From Anaerolineaceae bacterium (lineage in GTDB: Bacteria > Chloroflexota > Anaerolineae > Anaerolineales > Anaerolineaceae), in NCBI GenBank assembly GCA_003532515.1, contig DOEX01000120.1, forward strand, positions 1-16,154: a stretch of DNA of 16,154 nt, given 5' to 3'. Position 1 is the stretch's first letter. The number at the start of each line of letters is the position of its first letter. The notes under the pieces were generated by a model. That model did not search any database. It was not told the DNA's origin and saw only the letters and a program-made list of their open reading frames with translations. Positions 7,051 to 14,226 of the stretch are shown one piece after another. The position numbers and the translations under genes are program-made.

Positions 7051-7755
7051 ATGTCAGTCCAACCTTTGGATGTCACCCGGATCAGAGCTCTTATTTTTGA
7101 TGTCGACGGTACCTTGTCTGACAGCGATGACCACTTGGTCGAACGGGTGAACCAGAAGCTACAATTTCTCCAGGGAGTGTTCGGAGAAAGCAATCTCAAG
7201 TTGTTTTCGCGCTGGTTTGTCCGCACGGCGGAAGGTCCGGGGAACTGGATGCTCGAAACCGCCGATCGACTCGGTTTTGACAACCTGATCGCTGCCTTTC
7301 TCGACAAACGTGCCAACGCGCGTGAAATATTGGCTCATCACTACCCTGTTATCCCCGGAGTAGTGCCAATGCTTGAAGCGCTTTCTTCCCGATATCCTTT
7401 CGCGATTGTGACTGCCAGGAACGAAGTGACCACCTCACGATTCTTAAAAATCAATCATCTGGAGCCTTACTTTCCGATCGTGGTCAGTTCGCAAACCTGC
7501 CGGCTCACCAAGCCCTTCCCAGACCCATTGTTGCATGCGGCTGAAAAGTTGGGTGTTCCCATCGAATCCTGTTTAATGATTGGGGATACGGTCACTGATG
7601 TCCGAGCCGCCAAGGCAGCCGGAGCACAATCTGTGTCTGTATTATGCGGTTTTGGTACAGAAAAAGAGCTGCTCAAAGCCGGCACTCACGCCATTTTGCC
7701 CTCAACCAGCTTGTTGGCAAATTTTCTTTTTGAAGTTCATATCGAGCAATTGTAG
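7051..7755 (+). CDS. HAD-superfamily phosphatase (phosphoglycolate phosphatase-like)
   Basis: From the ATG at 7051 the product has 234 residues, the usual size for Gph/PGMB-type HAD hydrolases. The open frame extends upstream to 6922, but that part overlaps the metallopeptidase gene and carries no domain. Motif I is DVDGT (17-21) with nucleophile D17 and acid D19, motif II is T121 in IVTAR, motif III is K154 in LTKPFPDP, and motif IV is GDTVTD (178-183). Residues 25-95 form the helical cap. Such enzymes hydrolyse small phosphate esters; the substrate cannot be told from sequence. GAGG at 7039-7042 overlaps the end of the preceding gene, consistent with translational coupling. The gene converges on the MFS gene with only 4 bases between stop codons. 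Confidence 0.9.
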   Translation: MSVQPLDVTRIRALIFDVDGTLSDSDDHLVERVNQKLQFLQGVFGESNLKLFSRWFVRTAEGPGNWMLETADRLGFDNLIAAFLDKRANAREILAHHYPVIPGVVPMLEALSSRYPFAIVTARNEVTTSRFLKINHLEPYFPIVVSSQTCRLTKPFPDPLLHAAEKLGVPIESCLMIGDTVTDVRAAKAAGAQSVSVLCGFGTEKELLKAGTHAILPSTSLLANFLFEVHIEQL

Positions 7756-7759
7756 ATAT

Positions 7760-9112
7760 TTACAATGGGATTTTTTCTTGCTCTGGCTGCGGGTCGCTTT
7801 CGATCAGCTTTCCACCAGGGAATTGACTGTCAAGTGTCATTACGCGCTTATCTAAAAATCCAAATATCGCAATCCCTAAACCGACAATTCCACCAACCAC
7901 ATAGACAGCTGAAACACCAAAGCGTTCAGCAATGGGGGCACTTAAGAACAAACCGATGGGCATCAAACCCATGCTCATGCTGGAAAGAACGGTAAAAACG
8001 CGACCCTGGTACTCTGGAGGGACTTTGGTTTGCAGCAATGGACCCAGAGAACCATTGGCGAAAGATGCCGCCATGCCAATCAAACCTGCCAATAAAACTG
8101 AAACCAGGTAGGCTGTGGGTGGCAACAGACCAACACCAAAAATTCCAAGGCTGATGCCCAGAATGCCGATCATGATCGAAATGACTTTTCGCTTGAACCC
8201 ACCCCAAACACCCAAAACTAACCCGCCAACGATCGCCCCAATCCCCATGGCAGCCTGCAACCAGGCTAGTTCCTGGGCACCTTTATTGAAAAATTGAGTA
8301 ATCAGCAGGGGCATCAGATTGCCTGGTGGAGCTAAAAACAAGTTGATTGAACTGGCAATCAATATGACGATCAACAGCCCCGGCCAAGTGAGGATGTATT
8401 TGAAACCAAATTTTACATCCGCTAATAACGACTTTGGGGTGACCTTCTGGCTGGTGCTGACAGACTTTGGTTGGGGTACTTTCACAAAAAAAAGTAAGAG
8501 CAGGATCGCAATAGCCGCTGTGACAATGTCCACTGCTAACACACCCTGGATGGGTAAGAGTGCCAAAAGAAGAGCACCCAAAGCAGGCGAAAAGGTATCG
8601 ATCAGCCCACCAACCGCCTGGTTGATACCCCCCAGGCGGGTCAGGTGTTCTTTTGGCACCATCAGGGTAATCGATGCGGTTTTTGCTGGTCCCTGGAAAA
8701 TACCAGCCAGGGAACGGATGAAAAGGATCAGGTAAATGTGCCAGATTTGGATAAGGTCGAAGGCAAACAGGAGTGCCAGACCTGCCGTGGCCAGGGCGAC
8801 CACCAGGTCAGCGAGGATCATCACGCGCTTGCGATTCCAGCGGTCCACCAATGCGCCCACAAAAGGACCCAGGAAGATATTGGGGATTAAGGCTGCCGTC
8901 GTGGCAGCTGCCAAAACAGTGGCGGAACCAGTGAGCTTGGTGACATACCAGACCAGCGCAAATTGCACCAGGCTGCTGCCCAGCAAAGACACGATCTGAC
9001 CGATGAACATTGGCAAAAAATTCGCCAGCCAATTGGTTGGAATTTCCAATTCTGATTGGGGTTGTTGCTGACCATTGGCAGGCGGTGTGGTGGTTTCAGG
9101 GTTGTTTGTCAT
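7760..9112 (-). CDS. MFS transporter (MefA/EntS-like exporter family)
   Basis: The 450-residue protein has a polar, Gln/Pro-rich cytoplasmic N-terminus (about 1-28) followed by about 12 hydrophobic segments. MFS motif A is recognisable after TM2 as GALVDRWNRKR (86-96). TM1 (IGQIVSLLGSSLVQFALVW) and the following KLTGSATVLA match the drug-efflux branch that includes macrolide exporter MefA and enterobactin exporter EntS. It probably exports a small molecule using the proton gradient; the substrate is unknown and a resistance role is not shown. The start ATG at 9112 lacks a good Shine-Dalgarno sequence. The gene stands alone, divergent from the sugar dehydrogenase gene and convergent with the HAD gene, with no clear terminator of its own. 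Confidence 0.93.
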   Translation of the reverse strand: MTNNPETTTPPANGQQQPQSELEIPTNWLANFLPMFIGQIVSLLGSSLVQFALVWYVTKLTGSATVLAAATTAALIPNIFLGPFVGALVDRWNRKRVMILADLVVALATAGLALLFAFDLIQIWHIYLILFIRSLAGIFQGPAKTASITLMVPKEHLTRLGGINQAVGGLIDTFSPALGALLLALLPIQGVLAVDIVTAAIAILLLLFFVKVPQPKSVSTSQKVTPKSLLADVKFGFKYILTWPGLLIVILIASSINLFLAPPGNLMPLLITQFFNKGAQELAWLQAAMGIGAIVGGLVLGVWGGFKRKVISIMIGILGISLGIFGVGLLPPTAYLVSVLLAGLIGMAASFANGSLGPLLQTKVPPEYQGRVFTVLSSMSMGLMPIGLFLSAPIAERFGVSAVYVVGGIVGLGIAIFGFLDKRVMTLDSQFPGGKLIESDPQPEQEKIPL

Positions 9113-9133
9113 CTCAATTTTTCCGTGACAATG

Positions 9134-9139
9134 ATTGTA
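9134..9139 (-). promoter_or_regulatory. Possible -10 box of the MFS gene
   Basis: TACAAT on the minus strand, 21 bases before the ATG. A TTGGCG further upstream is the only -35 candidate but at a poor 19-base spacing. Confidence 0.35.
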
Positions 9140-9210
9140 CCTTTGTTTCCTCTCCCTCCGCCAACCTTCGCATCAGTCATAGCAACGGCTGGAGTCGAGC
9201 CCCAGTCGTA

Positions 9211-9232
9211 CGGGAGGGGCTTGCTCCTCCCG
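9211..9232. repeat. GC-rich palindrome, REP-like
   Basis: A 9-base-pair stem, CGGGAGGGG with a G-T pair to TCCTCCCG, encloses a CTTG tetraloop. No T run follows on either strand, so it is not a standard terminator. Sequence of this style (GGAGGGGCTTGCTCCTCC) resembles dispersed intergenic palindromes of bacterial genomes, but repetition elsewhere cannot be seen here. Confidence 0.5.
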
Positions 9233-9299
9233 CTTACCTTATTTTGAAATTGGAAACATTCTCGCATTAGTCCGCTACATTGGAGTTCGCAGTGTTGGC

Positions 9300-9337
9300 G
9301 GATAGGATCGCCCTTACAGGGCAATAGAGCCCTATCC
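9300..9337. repeat. Second intergenic palindrome, REP-like
   Basis: GGATAGG (9300-9306) pairs with CCTATCC (9331-9337), and inside it GCCC (9310-9313) pairs with GGGC (9319-9322). An alternative inner stem uses 9319-9322 with 9329-9332. It is unrelated in sequence to the palindrome at 9211-9232. Together with that one it fills most of the 292-base gap between the MFS and sugar dehydrogenase genes, where I see no gene. Confidence 0.5.
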
Positions 9338-9369
9338 CTACGGAGGTGAAAGCAAGGTTAACCATTAAT

Positions 9370-9398
9370 TTCAGAAAATCCTGGCGAATTGGTACTAT
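9370..9398 (+). promoter_or_regulatory. Promoter of the sugar dehydrogenase gene
   Basis: TTCAGA (9370-9375, four of six consensus bases) and TACTAT (9393-9398) are 17 bases apart. Only 6 bases lie between the -10 box and the ATG at 9405, so transcription would start at or next to the start codon. Confidence 0.5.
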
Positions 9399-9404
9399 TG
9401 AACC

Positions 9405-10595
9405 ATGAAGAAACTGTTGTTTTTCCTTTCAATCTTTGGACTGTTAATCCTGGCAGCTTGTGGAACTGAAGGAACTCAGGTATCAATGGATGCCACGTTG
9501 CCTTCTTCCTTGCGCTCAACCTCCACCCAAGCACCAACCTGGAAGGATACTGCTTCGATTCCGGTAGAAGAAACCAGCCAGACCCTATCCCAAGTTGAAC
9601 CCACATCAACACCTGAGGCAATTTCGGTTGCTGCTGAAAACCTGCAGACCCCTTGGGAAATTGCTTTTCTTCCGGATGGACGCATGCTGATCACTGAACG
9701 CCCCGGCACCCTTACATTGCTTCAAGCGGATGGAGTGCGCATACCGATCAGCGACGTATATGAACGCAGCGAAAGTGGTTTGCTGGGGCTAGCTCTGCAC
9801 CCCGATTTTGCAGAAAACCAATGGTTATACCTCTTTCTAACCTATGAAGCCAGCGGTGGGTTATGGAACCGGGTGGAACGCTATCAATTTGATGGCACAA
9901 GCTTAACCGATAAATTTGTGATCATCGATCAGATTCCTGGCGCGCCCAACCACGACGGTGGACGCATTGAGTTCGGTCCGGACGGCTTGCTTTACATAAC
10001 GACCGGGGATGCCGGTTCCGCTCCTTTAGCTCAGGATGTAAACTCTTTGGCAGGAAAGATCTTGCGCCTTCATGACGACGGTGGCATCCCGCAGGACAAT
10101 CCCTTTGGTAACCCTGTTTATAGCTTTGGTCATCGCAACCCCCAGGGACTTGCCTGGGATGAGCAGGGGCGGTTATGGTCTGCCGAGCACGGACCGAGCG
10201 GATTGGGAAGTGGCTACGACGAGCTCAACCTGGTCGAAATCGGTGGAAATTATGGCTGGCCGGAAATTCAGGGAGATCAGACCCGGGAGGGGATGGTTTC
10301 ACCCCAACTGCATTCGGGTGGCAATGAAACCTGGGCGCCAGGCGACCTTGAAATCGTGAATGGCGTTGCCTATTTTGTGGGTTTACGGGGAGCAACGCTC
10401 TATTCAGTTCCTTTGAATGACATCCGCCCAGAGACACTGCAGCGCCATTTCGCGAATGAATTCGGTCGCTTGCGAGCTTTACGCCTGGGTCCTGACGGTT
10501 TGCTCTACATGGGCACCTCCAACACAGACGGACGGGGTAGCATTCGCGAGGGGGATGACAAGATTTTCAGAATCGACCCAGATCAATTGCCTTAA
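9405..10595 (+). CDS. Lipoprotein of the PQQ-dependent sugar dehydrogenase family (YliI/Asd-like)
   Basis: The 396-residue product begins with a lipoprotein signal, hydrophobic residues 4-15 and lipobox LAAC with C19, then a Ser/Thr/Pro-rich linker to about 70. The rest is a six-bladed beta-propeller of the soluble glucose/aldose dehydrogenase family: TPWEIAFLPDGRMLITER (82-99), GLLGLALHPDF (125-135), NHDGGRIEFGPDGLLYITTG (182-201), FGHRNPQGLAWD (241-252) and a final GPDGLLYMGTS. H183 and R187 correspond to the conserved His and Arg of the PQQ site. Relatives oxidise aldose sugars in the periplasm with PQQ as cofactor; the sugar and electron acceptor here are unknown, and no PQQ synthesis genes are in view. 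There is no Shine-Dalgarno sequence and the -10 box lies 6 bases from the ATG. Confidence 0.9.
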   Translation: MKKLLFFLSIFGLLILAACGTEGTQVSMDATLPSSLRSTSTQAPTWKDTASIPVEETSQTLSQVEPTSTPEAISVAAENLQTPWEIAFLPDGRMLITERPGTLTLLQADGVRIPISDVYERSESGLLGLALHPDFAENQWLYLFLTYEASGGLWNRVERYQFDGTSLTDKFVIIDQIPGAPNHDGGRIEFGPDGLLYITTGDAGSAPLAQDVNSLAGKILRLHDDGGIPQDNPFGNPVYSFGHRNPQGLAWDEQGRLWSAEHGPSGLGSGYDELNLVEIGGNYGWPEIQGDQTREGMVSPQLHSGGNETWAPGDLEIVNGVAYFVGLRGATLYSVPLNDIRPETLQRHFANEFGRLRALRLGPDGLLYMGTSNTDGRGSIREGDDKIFRIDPDQLP

Positions 10596-10630
10596 TTCGT
10601 GTTGCATAATCAGATTCCTCTCTCTGTGGG

Positions 10631-10676
10631 AGAGACCTGCCACGGTATACTGCTGTTTTTGTCAAATACCGTCTCT
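10631..10676. repeat. Nested inverted repeat between the sugar dehydrogenase and PlsC genes
   Basis: AGAGAC (10631-10636) can pair with GTCTCT (10671-10676), and inside it GGTAT (10644-10648) with ATACC (10666-10670). ACGGTAT/ATACCGT is a competing 7-base-pair version. No T run follows. It could be a weak 3' structure for the upstream mRNA or a protein-binding site; I cannot decide. Confidence 0.35.
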
Positions 10677-10741
10677 GGGACAGCATAAAATCATCTCCGC
10701 GGCTGTAACTGGGCGGCGTCCCCTTCAGGCAGTTTTGTTGG

Positions 10742-10747
10742 TAGAAT
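10742..10747 (+). promoter_or_regulatory. Possible -10 box of the acyltransferase gene
   Basis: TAGAAT lies 31 bases before the ATG at 10778, upstream of the AGGAG at 10768-10772. No -35 is evident. Confidence 0.3.
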
Positions 10748-10777
10748 TGGCTCGAGAATATCCAACCAGGAGAAAGC

Positions 10778-11500
10778 ATGCCAAGATCTCGTCGCAAGTC
10801 TGAATTTCACGTGAAATATCCCTATCCCCGCTTCCAGACACGCAGGGCTTTTCTACGGGGGGGGATCAGGTTTCTTGCCCGGTTGCTGCTGAATTACCAA
10901 ATCGAGGGAAAAGAAAACCTGCCAGAGGGCGGTCCCTTACTTATTGTGGGCAATCATTTCAGTTTTATAGATACAATCTGCCCCATCCATGTCACCGACT
11001 ATCCCTTGGAATTCATCAATGATGCTGAAATGCCGATGGCACCGGGGATTGTCAAGTTTCTACCCAGCGCCTGGGGCACATTGAAAATTATGCAAGGCAG
11101 ACCAAATCTGGAAGCCATTCGAGCGGCGGAAACTATCCTGGATCAAAATGGCATCCTGGCGATTTTCCCAGAGGGGCACGTCCACGAGCCGCCACTGGGT
11201 AAACCCTTACCAGGTGCAGCTTTTTTGGCATTGCGCCTGGGTGTGCCCATTCTTCCAATTAGTAGTTACAGCGAAGACAATTGGAATATTCCTGGCACCC
11301 TCCTAAAAAAAAGGCGTCGAACAAAAGTTATTACCCGGATTGGCAAGCCATTTGGACCGTTGGCAGCAAAAAATACAGATCATGTTCCAAGCAGGGATGA
11401 CGTTAAGCATGCGGGGCTAGAAATCATGGAGCAGATTGCCAGCGTGCTACCGGAATCTGCACGAGGTCCCTATTTGAGGGAAGCAAGCACCACTTTGTGA
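10778..11500 (+). CDS. 1-acyl-sn-glycerol-3-phosphate acyltransferase (PlsC family)
   Basis: This is a 240-residue protein of normal PlsC length. The catalytic motif NHX4D is N59-H60 to D65 (NHFSFID), and the substrate-binding motif III is FPEGH (130-134). ARGLR-type motif II is represented around 99-108 (WGTLKIMQGR), and GVPILPIS (155-162) is block IV. It transfers an acyl chain to lysophosphatidic acid in phospholipid synthesis at the inner membrane; family members may use other acceptors. The N-terminus is basic (PRSRRK) with no strong transmembrane segment. AGGAG lies 5 bases before the ATG. It stands in a plus-strand row with the sugar dehydrogenase and DnaJ genes, but each appears to have its own promoter. 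Confidence 0.92.
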   Translation: MPRSRRKSEFHVKYPYPRFQTRRAFLRGGIRFLARLLLNYQIEGKENLPEGGPLLIVGNHFSFIDTICPIHVTDYPLEFINDAEMPMAPGIVKFLPSAWGTLKIMQGRPNLEAIRAAETILDQNGILAIFPEGHVHEPPLGKPLPGAAFLALRLGVPILPISSYSEDNWNIPGTLLKKRRRTKVITRIGKPFGPLAAKNTDHVPSRDDVKHAGLEIMEQIASVLPESARGPYLREASTTL

Positions 11501-11527
11501 AGACTGTTAACAAGAAAATTACATACC

Positions 11528-11554
11528 TTGACTAAAATTAGTACAAACTATTAG
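11528..11554 (+). promoter_or_regulatory. Promoter of the DnaJ-like gene
   Basis: TTGACT (11528-11533) and TATTAG (11549-11554) are 15 bases apart, shorter than ideal. The start would fall about 4-5 bases before the ATG at 11566. Confidence 0.4.
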
Positions 11555-11565
11555 AGTTGGGAATT

Positions 11566-12522
11566 ATGGAATATAAGGATTACTACAACACGCTTGGCGT
11601 CAGTAAAACCGCATCGGATGATGAGATCAAGAGCGCGTACCGTAAGCTGGCGCGCAAATATCACCCGGATGTAAACAAAGCAGCTGGGGCTGAGGACAAA
11701 TTCAAAGATATCAACGAAGCGTACCAGGTGCTTTCGGATGGAGAAAAGCGAAAGAAGTACGACCAGTTTGGCTCTGAATGGCAAAACTACCAGCATTCTG
11801 GCGGACAACCCGGCGGTTTCGATTGGGGTCGCTGGCAACAATCCCCAGGAGGACGTACTGGGTACCGCACAGTCTCCCCTGAAGAATTCAATGAGATGTT
11901 TGGTGGAATGGGCGGTTCTGGCGGTACGGGGGGACTGGGCGGATTTTCTGATTTCTTTGAGACGCTTTTTGGAGGAGGAGGCTTCGGTGGTGGTTTCTCT
12001 CAGCAAACACGCCAGGCACAACCGCGTATGCAAAACATGGAGCATGAAATCGATTTGAGTTTGCGCGAAGCCTACAGCGGTACCAAACGCACGCTTCAGT
12101 TTGAAGACGGTCACAAGATTGAAGCCGCTATTCCACCCGGCGTAAAAACTGGTTCGAAAGTACGTTTGGGCGGTCAGGCCAGCGGAGCGGATTTGTATTT
12201 AAAGGTCAATATCTTACCCGACCCTGTATTCAAACGTAAAGGCGATGATCTGTACGTGGTTGTGCCGGTAGACCTCTTCACTGCAATTCTGGGCGGCGAA
12301 GTTGGAGTCAACACGATGACCAAGGCAGTAAACTTAAACATTCCTGAAGCCAGTGACAGTGGTAAGCGTTTTCGTTTGAAGGGGTTGGGCATGCCAAATC
12401 TTAAAAACCCGAAGCAATTCGGCGATTTATATGTAACCATCCAGGTTACCGTCCCAAAACACCTTACTCCGGCAGAGAAAGATAAATTCCGCGAAATCCG
12501 CAACATGCGGGTTGCAAAGTAA
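11566..12522 (+). CDS. DnaJ-family co-chaperone, CbpA type (no zinc finger)
   Basis: From ATG 11566 the product has 318 residues. An in-frame TTG at 11557 exists, but the ATG places the J domain at the usual N-terminus (MEYKDYYNTLGV). The J domain covers 1-70 with the DnaK-contact HPD at 33-35. A Gly/Phe-rich linker occupies about 78-145, with runs such as LFGGGGFGGGF. The C-terminal substrate-binding domains follow (about 158-310). There are no CxxCxGxG repeats, so it is the class II/CbpA type rather than canonical DnaJ. It should stimulate DnaK ATPase activity and deliver unfolded clients in the cytosol. No dnaK or grpE lies nearby, so it is a stand-alone copy. No strong Shine-Dalgarno sequence is present. 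CbpA is the closest named relative, but I leave the symbol empty because orthology is unproven. Confidence 0.93.
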   Translation: MEYKDYYNTLGVSKTASDDEIKSAYRKLARKYHPDVNKAAGAEDKFKDINEAYQVLSDGEKRKKYDQFGSEWQNYQHSGGQPGGFDWGRWQQSPGGRTGYRTVSPEEFNEMFGGMGGSGGTGGLGGFSDFFETLFGGGGFGGGFSQQTRQAQPRMQNMEHEIDLSLREAYSGTKRTLQFEDGHKIEAAIPPGVKTGSKVRLGGQASGADLYLKVNILPDPVFKRKGDDLYVVVPVDLFTAILGGEVGVNTMTKAVNLNIPEASDSGKRFRLKGLGMPNLKNPKQFGDLYVTIQVTVPKHLTPAEKDKFREIRNMRVAK

Positions 12523-12546
12523 GCAACTGCTTAGTGCTGCGTAGCC

Positions 12547-12740
12547 GTAGGCCGAGATGAAGTGCCGACGAAGTTGGCGTGGATGTGGTGCGATACATCT
12601 GATGGCTTGGGCTTGAATGACATCCAACCCAGCAATGCGTCTGAGTTAAAAGAGAGGTTTCTATAGGGCGGGGTTTGCCGGATTGGACGCCGCTAAAGTG
12701 CACTTTGTTTTCGGTAGAATGGCGTCCAATCTCGGCCTAC
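12547..12740. repeat. 194-base structured element with 12-base inverted ends (MITE-like)
   Basis: GTAGGCCGAGAT (12547-12558) is the exact reverse complement of 12729-12740. If TA is a target duplication, the element proper runs between the TAs at 12548-12549 and 12738-12739, as in IS630/mariner-type insertions. Inside are more inverted repeats: GCCGAC/GTTGGC (12564-12578), GATGT/ACATC (12582-12599), an 11-base-pair GATTGGACGCC/GGCGTCCAATC (12681-12731), and in its loop a 12-base palindrome AAAGTGCACTTT (12695-12706). There is no ORF. It fills the gap between the DnaJ gene and its terminator. It may be a non-autonomous mobile repeat or a structured RNA locus. Confidence 0.5.
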
Positions 12741-12764
12741 AAAAACATTGTCGTTCCTAAAAAA

Positions 12765-12796
12765 ACAACACTCCGCCAAAATCGGCGGGGTGTTGT
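12765..12796. terminator. Bidirectional terminator between the DnaJ and serpin genes
   Basis: A 13-base-pair stem (12765-12777 with 12784-12796, one G-T pair) closes a 6-base loop. A T-rich run follows on the plus strand (TTTTTT at 12799-12804) and on the minus strand (seven T from 12765 down to 12758). It ends the serpin operon 18 bases after its stop codon and should also stop transcripts from the DnaJ side. Confidence 0.92.
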
Positions 12797-12813
12797 AATT
12801 TTTTCTTCAAACC

Positions 12814-14196
12814 TTATGGTGCTACAACGCGACCCATGAACACAACCGCGTTGGTGGTGGTTTCGTAGATCACATAGATAAAGGGATGGTCAAAGGTGAT
12901 GTCCCAACTATCCGTTGGCATGGAGGTGGTGCCTACAGCGATGGCTGTAGCAGCGGCAGCTTCAGTACCTTCTTCGTTGACATCAATATAAGCCTTATGC
13001 AGCACATCGGTGATGTACAGGTCCATTTTGTCGGTTATACCGGTAAAGTCCGCTGCCTGGGGGTCAAAAGCCTTTTGAATGCCCAGCGCTTTCAACTGAT
13101 CACCCAGGTTAAATGATTTTTCGCTCTTAAACTTGGGTAAGCCAAGGTTAACCTGACCGAAAATTCCATTGAATTCACTCAGGATCTGCTTCAAGGCATC
13201 CTCATCCAGGCTCTGTTCAAATTCTGCAAAATCACCATTTGGCATGATTACTGCCATGGCATAATTGCCACCCTGGTAGGGTAGCTTCACAGCCTGGTAG
13301 CGCTCGCTCACCAAACCTGCACCGGTGTAACTGTTGCGCATCATCTCAACTGTTTGTTCGCTGCCATCCAGTAAGAAAAATGGCTCGTTGGTTGTTCTGT
13401 TTGAATCAAAAGGATTCTGCCAGGCACCCTTAAAGTAGACTGCATTGGTGATCACCAGGCGGGTTAATTCGTTAAGCACACCCTGGGGGATCAATTCTTT
13501 AATTTTTTCATTTGTTTGCGCGGCTACCCACAAGTTGATCGCCTGACGGGCAGTTTCAGGATTGGAAAAATCGACCAGTTTCAGACCTGCATTGTAATTT
13601 GCAGAAAGTGTGTCCAGGAAGCCCTGATTAATCTCGATCCCCTCTTGAGTCCAAAGTGCGTTGGCAACATCAAACTTCAGCGGCTGGCCGTTTGCGTCCA
13701 GATATGAAGGCGTTGTGGTGAGAAGCTTGTTGAGAGCGTTCATCAGATTGTGAACATCCTGATCGTCATCCATTTCAAGTTCCAGGACCTGCGCAATTTC
13801 AGCTTTTGTCTCGGTATTAGCGCCAGCATAAAGCATCAGGAAAGCCTGGTAGATGCTGTATGGTGAGTAGATAAGGTTTCCTTCTTCCTGGGCTAATTTT
13901 CGGTAGAGTTCAAGCGCAAATTTGTTGATATTTTCAGCATGATCATTCAGGTCATCCTGGCTGGCAATGGGGTCAGTTATATATGCCATACCACCGCTGG
14001 CTTCGCTGGATTCCGGCTGATCAGGACTTTCATCAATCGGATAAGCCTGACCAGGTTCTTCGTCTCCACTGATGGGGTATGGATCGGTTGCGCTGTCAGT
14101 TGGCATTGGTTCAATTGTCTCCGTAGCAGGACTACAGGCACTCAATAGGAATGCAAGTATCAATGTTGTTGTGATTAAAATTCTGTGTGTTTTCAT
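12814..14196 (-). CDS. Lipoprotein serpin 1 (predicted P1 Thr)
   Basis: A 460-residue serpin. A lipoprotein signal with lipobox LSAC (C21) is followed by a Pro/Glu/Ser-rich linker to about 88, then a full serpin domain. Signatures include NAVYFKGAW, FDHPFIYVI and the closing VVFMGRVVAP. The reactive-centre hinge reads EEGTEAAAAT (408-417), the inhibitory consensus with small residues at P15-P9, so suicide inhibition of a serine or cysteine protease is expected. Counting 17 residues from E408 puts P1-P1' at T424-S425, but the P' side is about 3 residues longer than in alpha-1-antitrypsin, so the bond may shift. AAGGAG lies before the ATG. It is the second gene of a two-serpin operon, 30 bases after serpin 2, and ends in the terminator at 12765-12796. 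It should sit on the outer face of the membrane. Confidence 0.95.
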   Translation of the reverse strand: MKTHRILITTTLILAFLLSACSPATETIEPMPTDSATDPYPISGDEEPGQAYPIDESPDQPESSEASGGMAYITDPIASQDDLNDHAENINKFALELYRKLAQEEGNLIYSPYSIYQAFLMLYAGANTETKAEIAQVLELEMDDDQDVHNLMNALNKLLTTTPSYLDANGQPLKFDVANALWTQEGIEINQGFLDTLSANYNAGLKLVDFSNPETARQAINLWVAAQTNEKIKELIPQGVLNELTRLVITNAVYFKGAWQNPFDSNRTTNEPFFLLDGSEQTVEMMRNSYTGAGLVSERYQAVKLPYQGGNYAMAVIMPNGDFAEFEQSLDEDALKQILSEFNGIFGQVNLGLPKFKSEKSFNLGDQLKALGIQKAFDPQAADFTGITDKMDLYITDVLHKAYIDVNEEGTEAAAATAIAVGTTSMPTDSWDITFDHPFIYVIYETTTNAVVFMGRVVAP

Positions 14197-14226
14197 TTTT
14201 TACTCCTTCAAAAAGTGGTCTTTTTC

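Noticed and set aside
6831..7316. 161-codon minus-strand open frame across the metallopeptidase-HAD junction
   Set aside because: It is antisense to two well-supported genes and its translation resembles no protein family.
9109..9324. Small minus-strand open frame over the MFS-sugar dehydrogenase gap
   Set aside because: It is built from the palindromic repeat region and lacks a ribosome site; translation of such repeats commonly gives spurious ORFs.
11557..11565. TTG start for the DnaJ-like gene
   Set aside because: The ATG three codons later begins exactly at the usual J-domain N-terminus and ATG is the far commoner start.
11551..12114. 187-codon open frame on the minus strand opposite the DnaJ-like gene
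   Set aside because: It is antisense to a strongly conserved gene, has no ribosome site or domain, and its length follows from the repetitive Gly/Phe linker.
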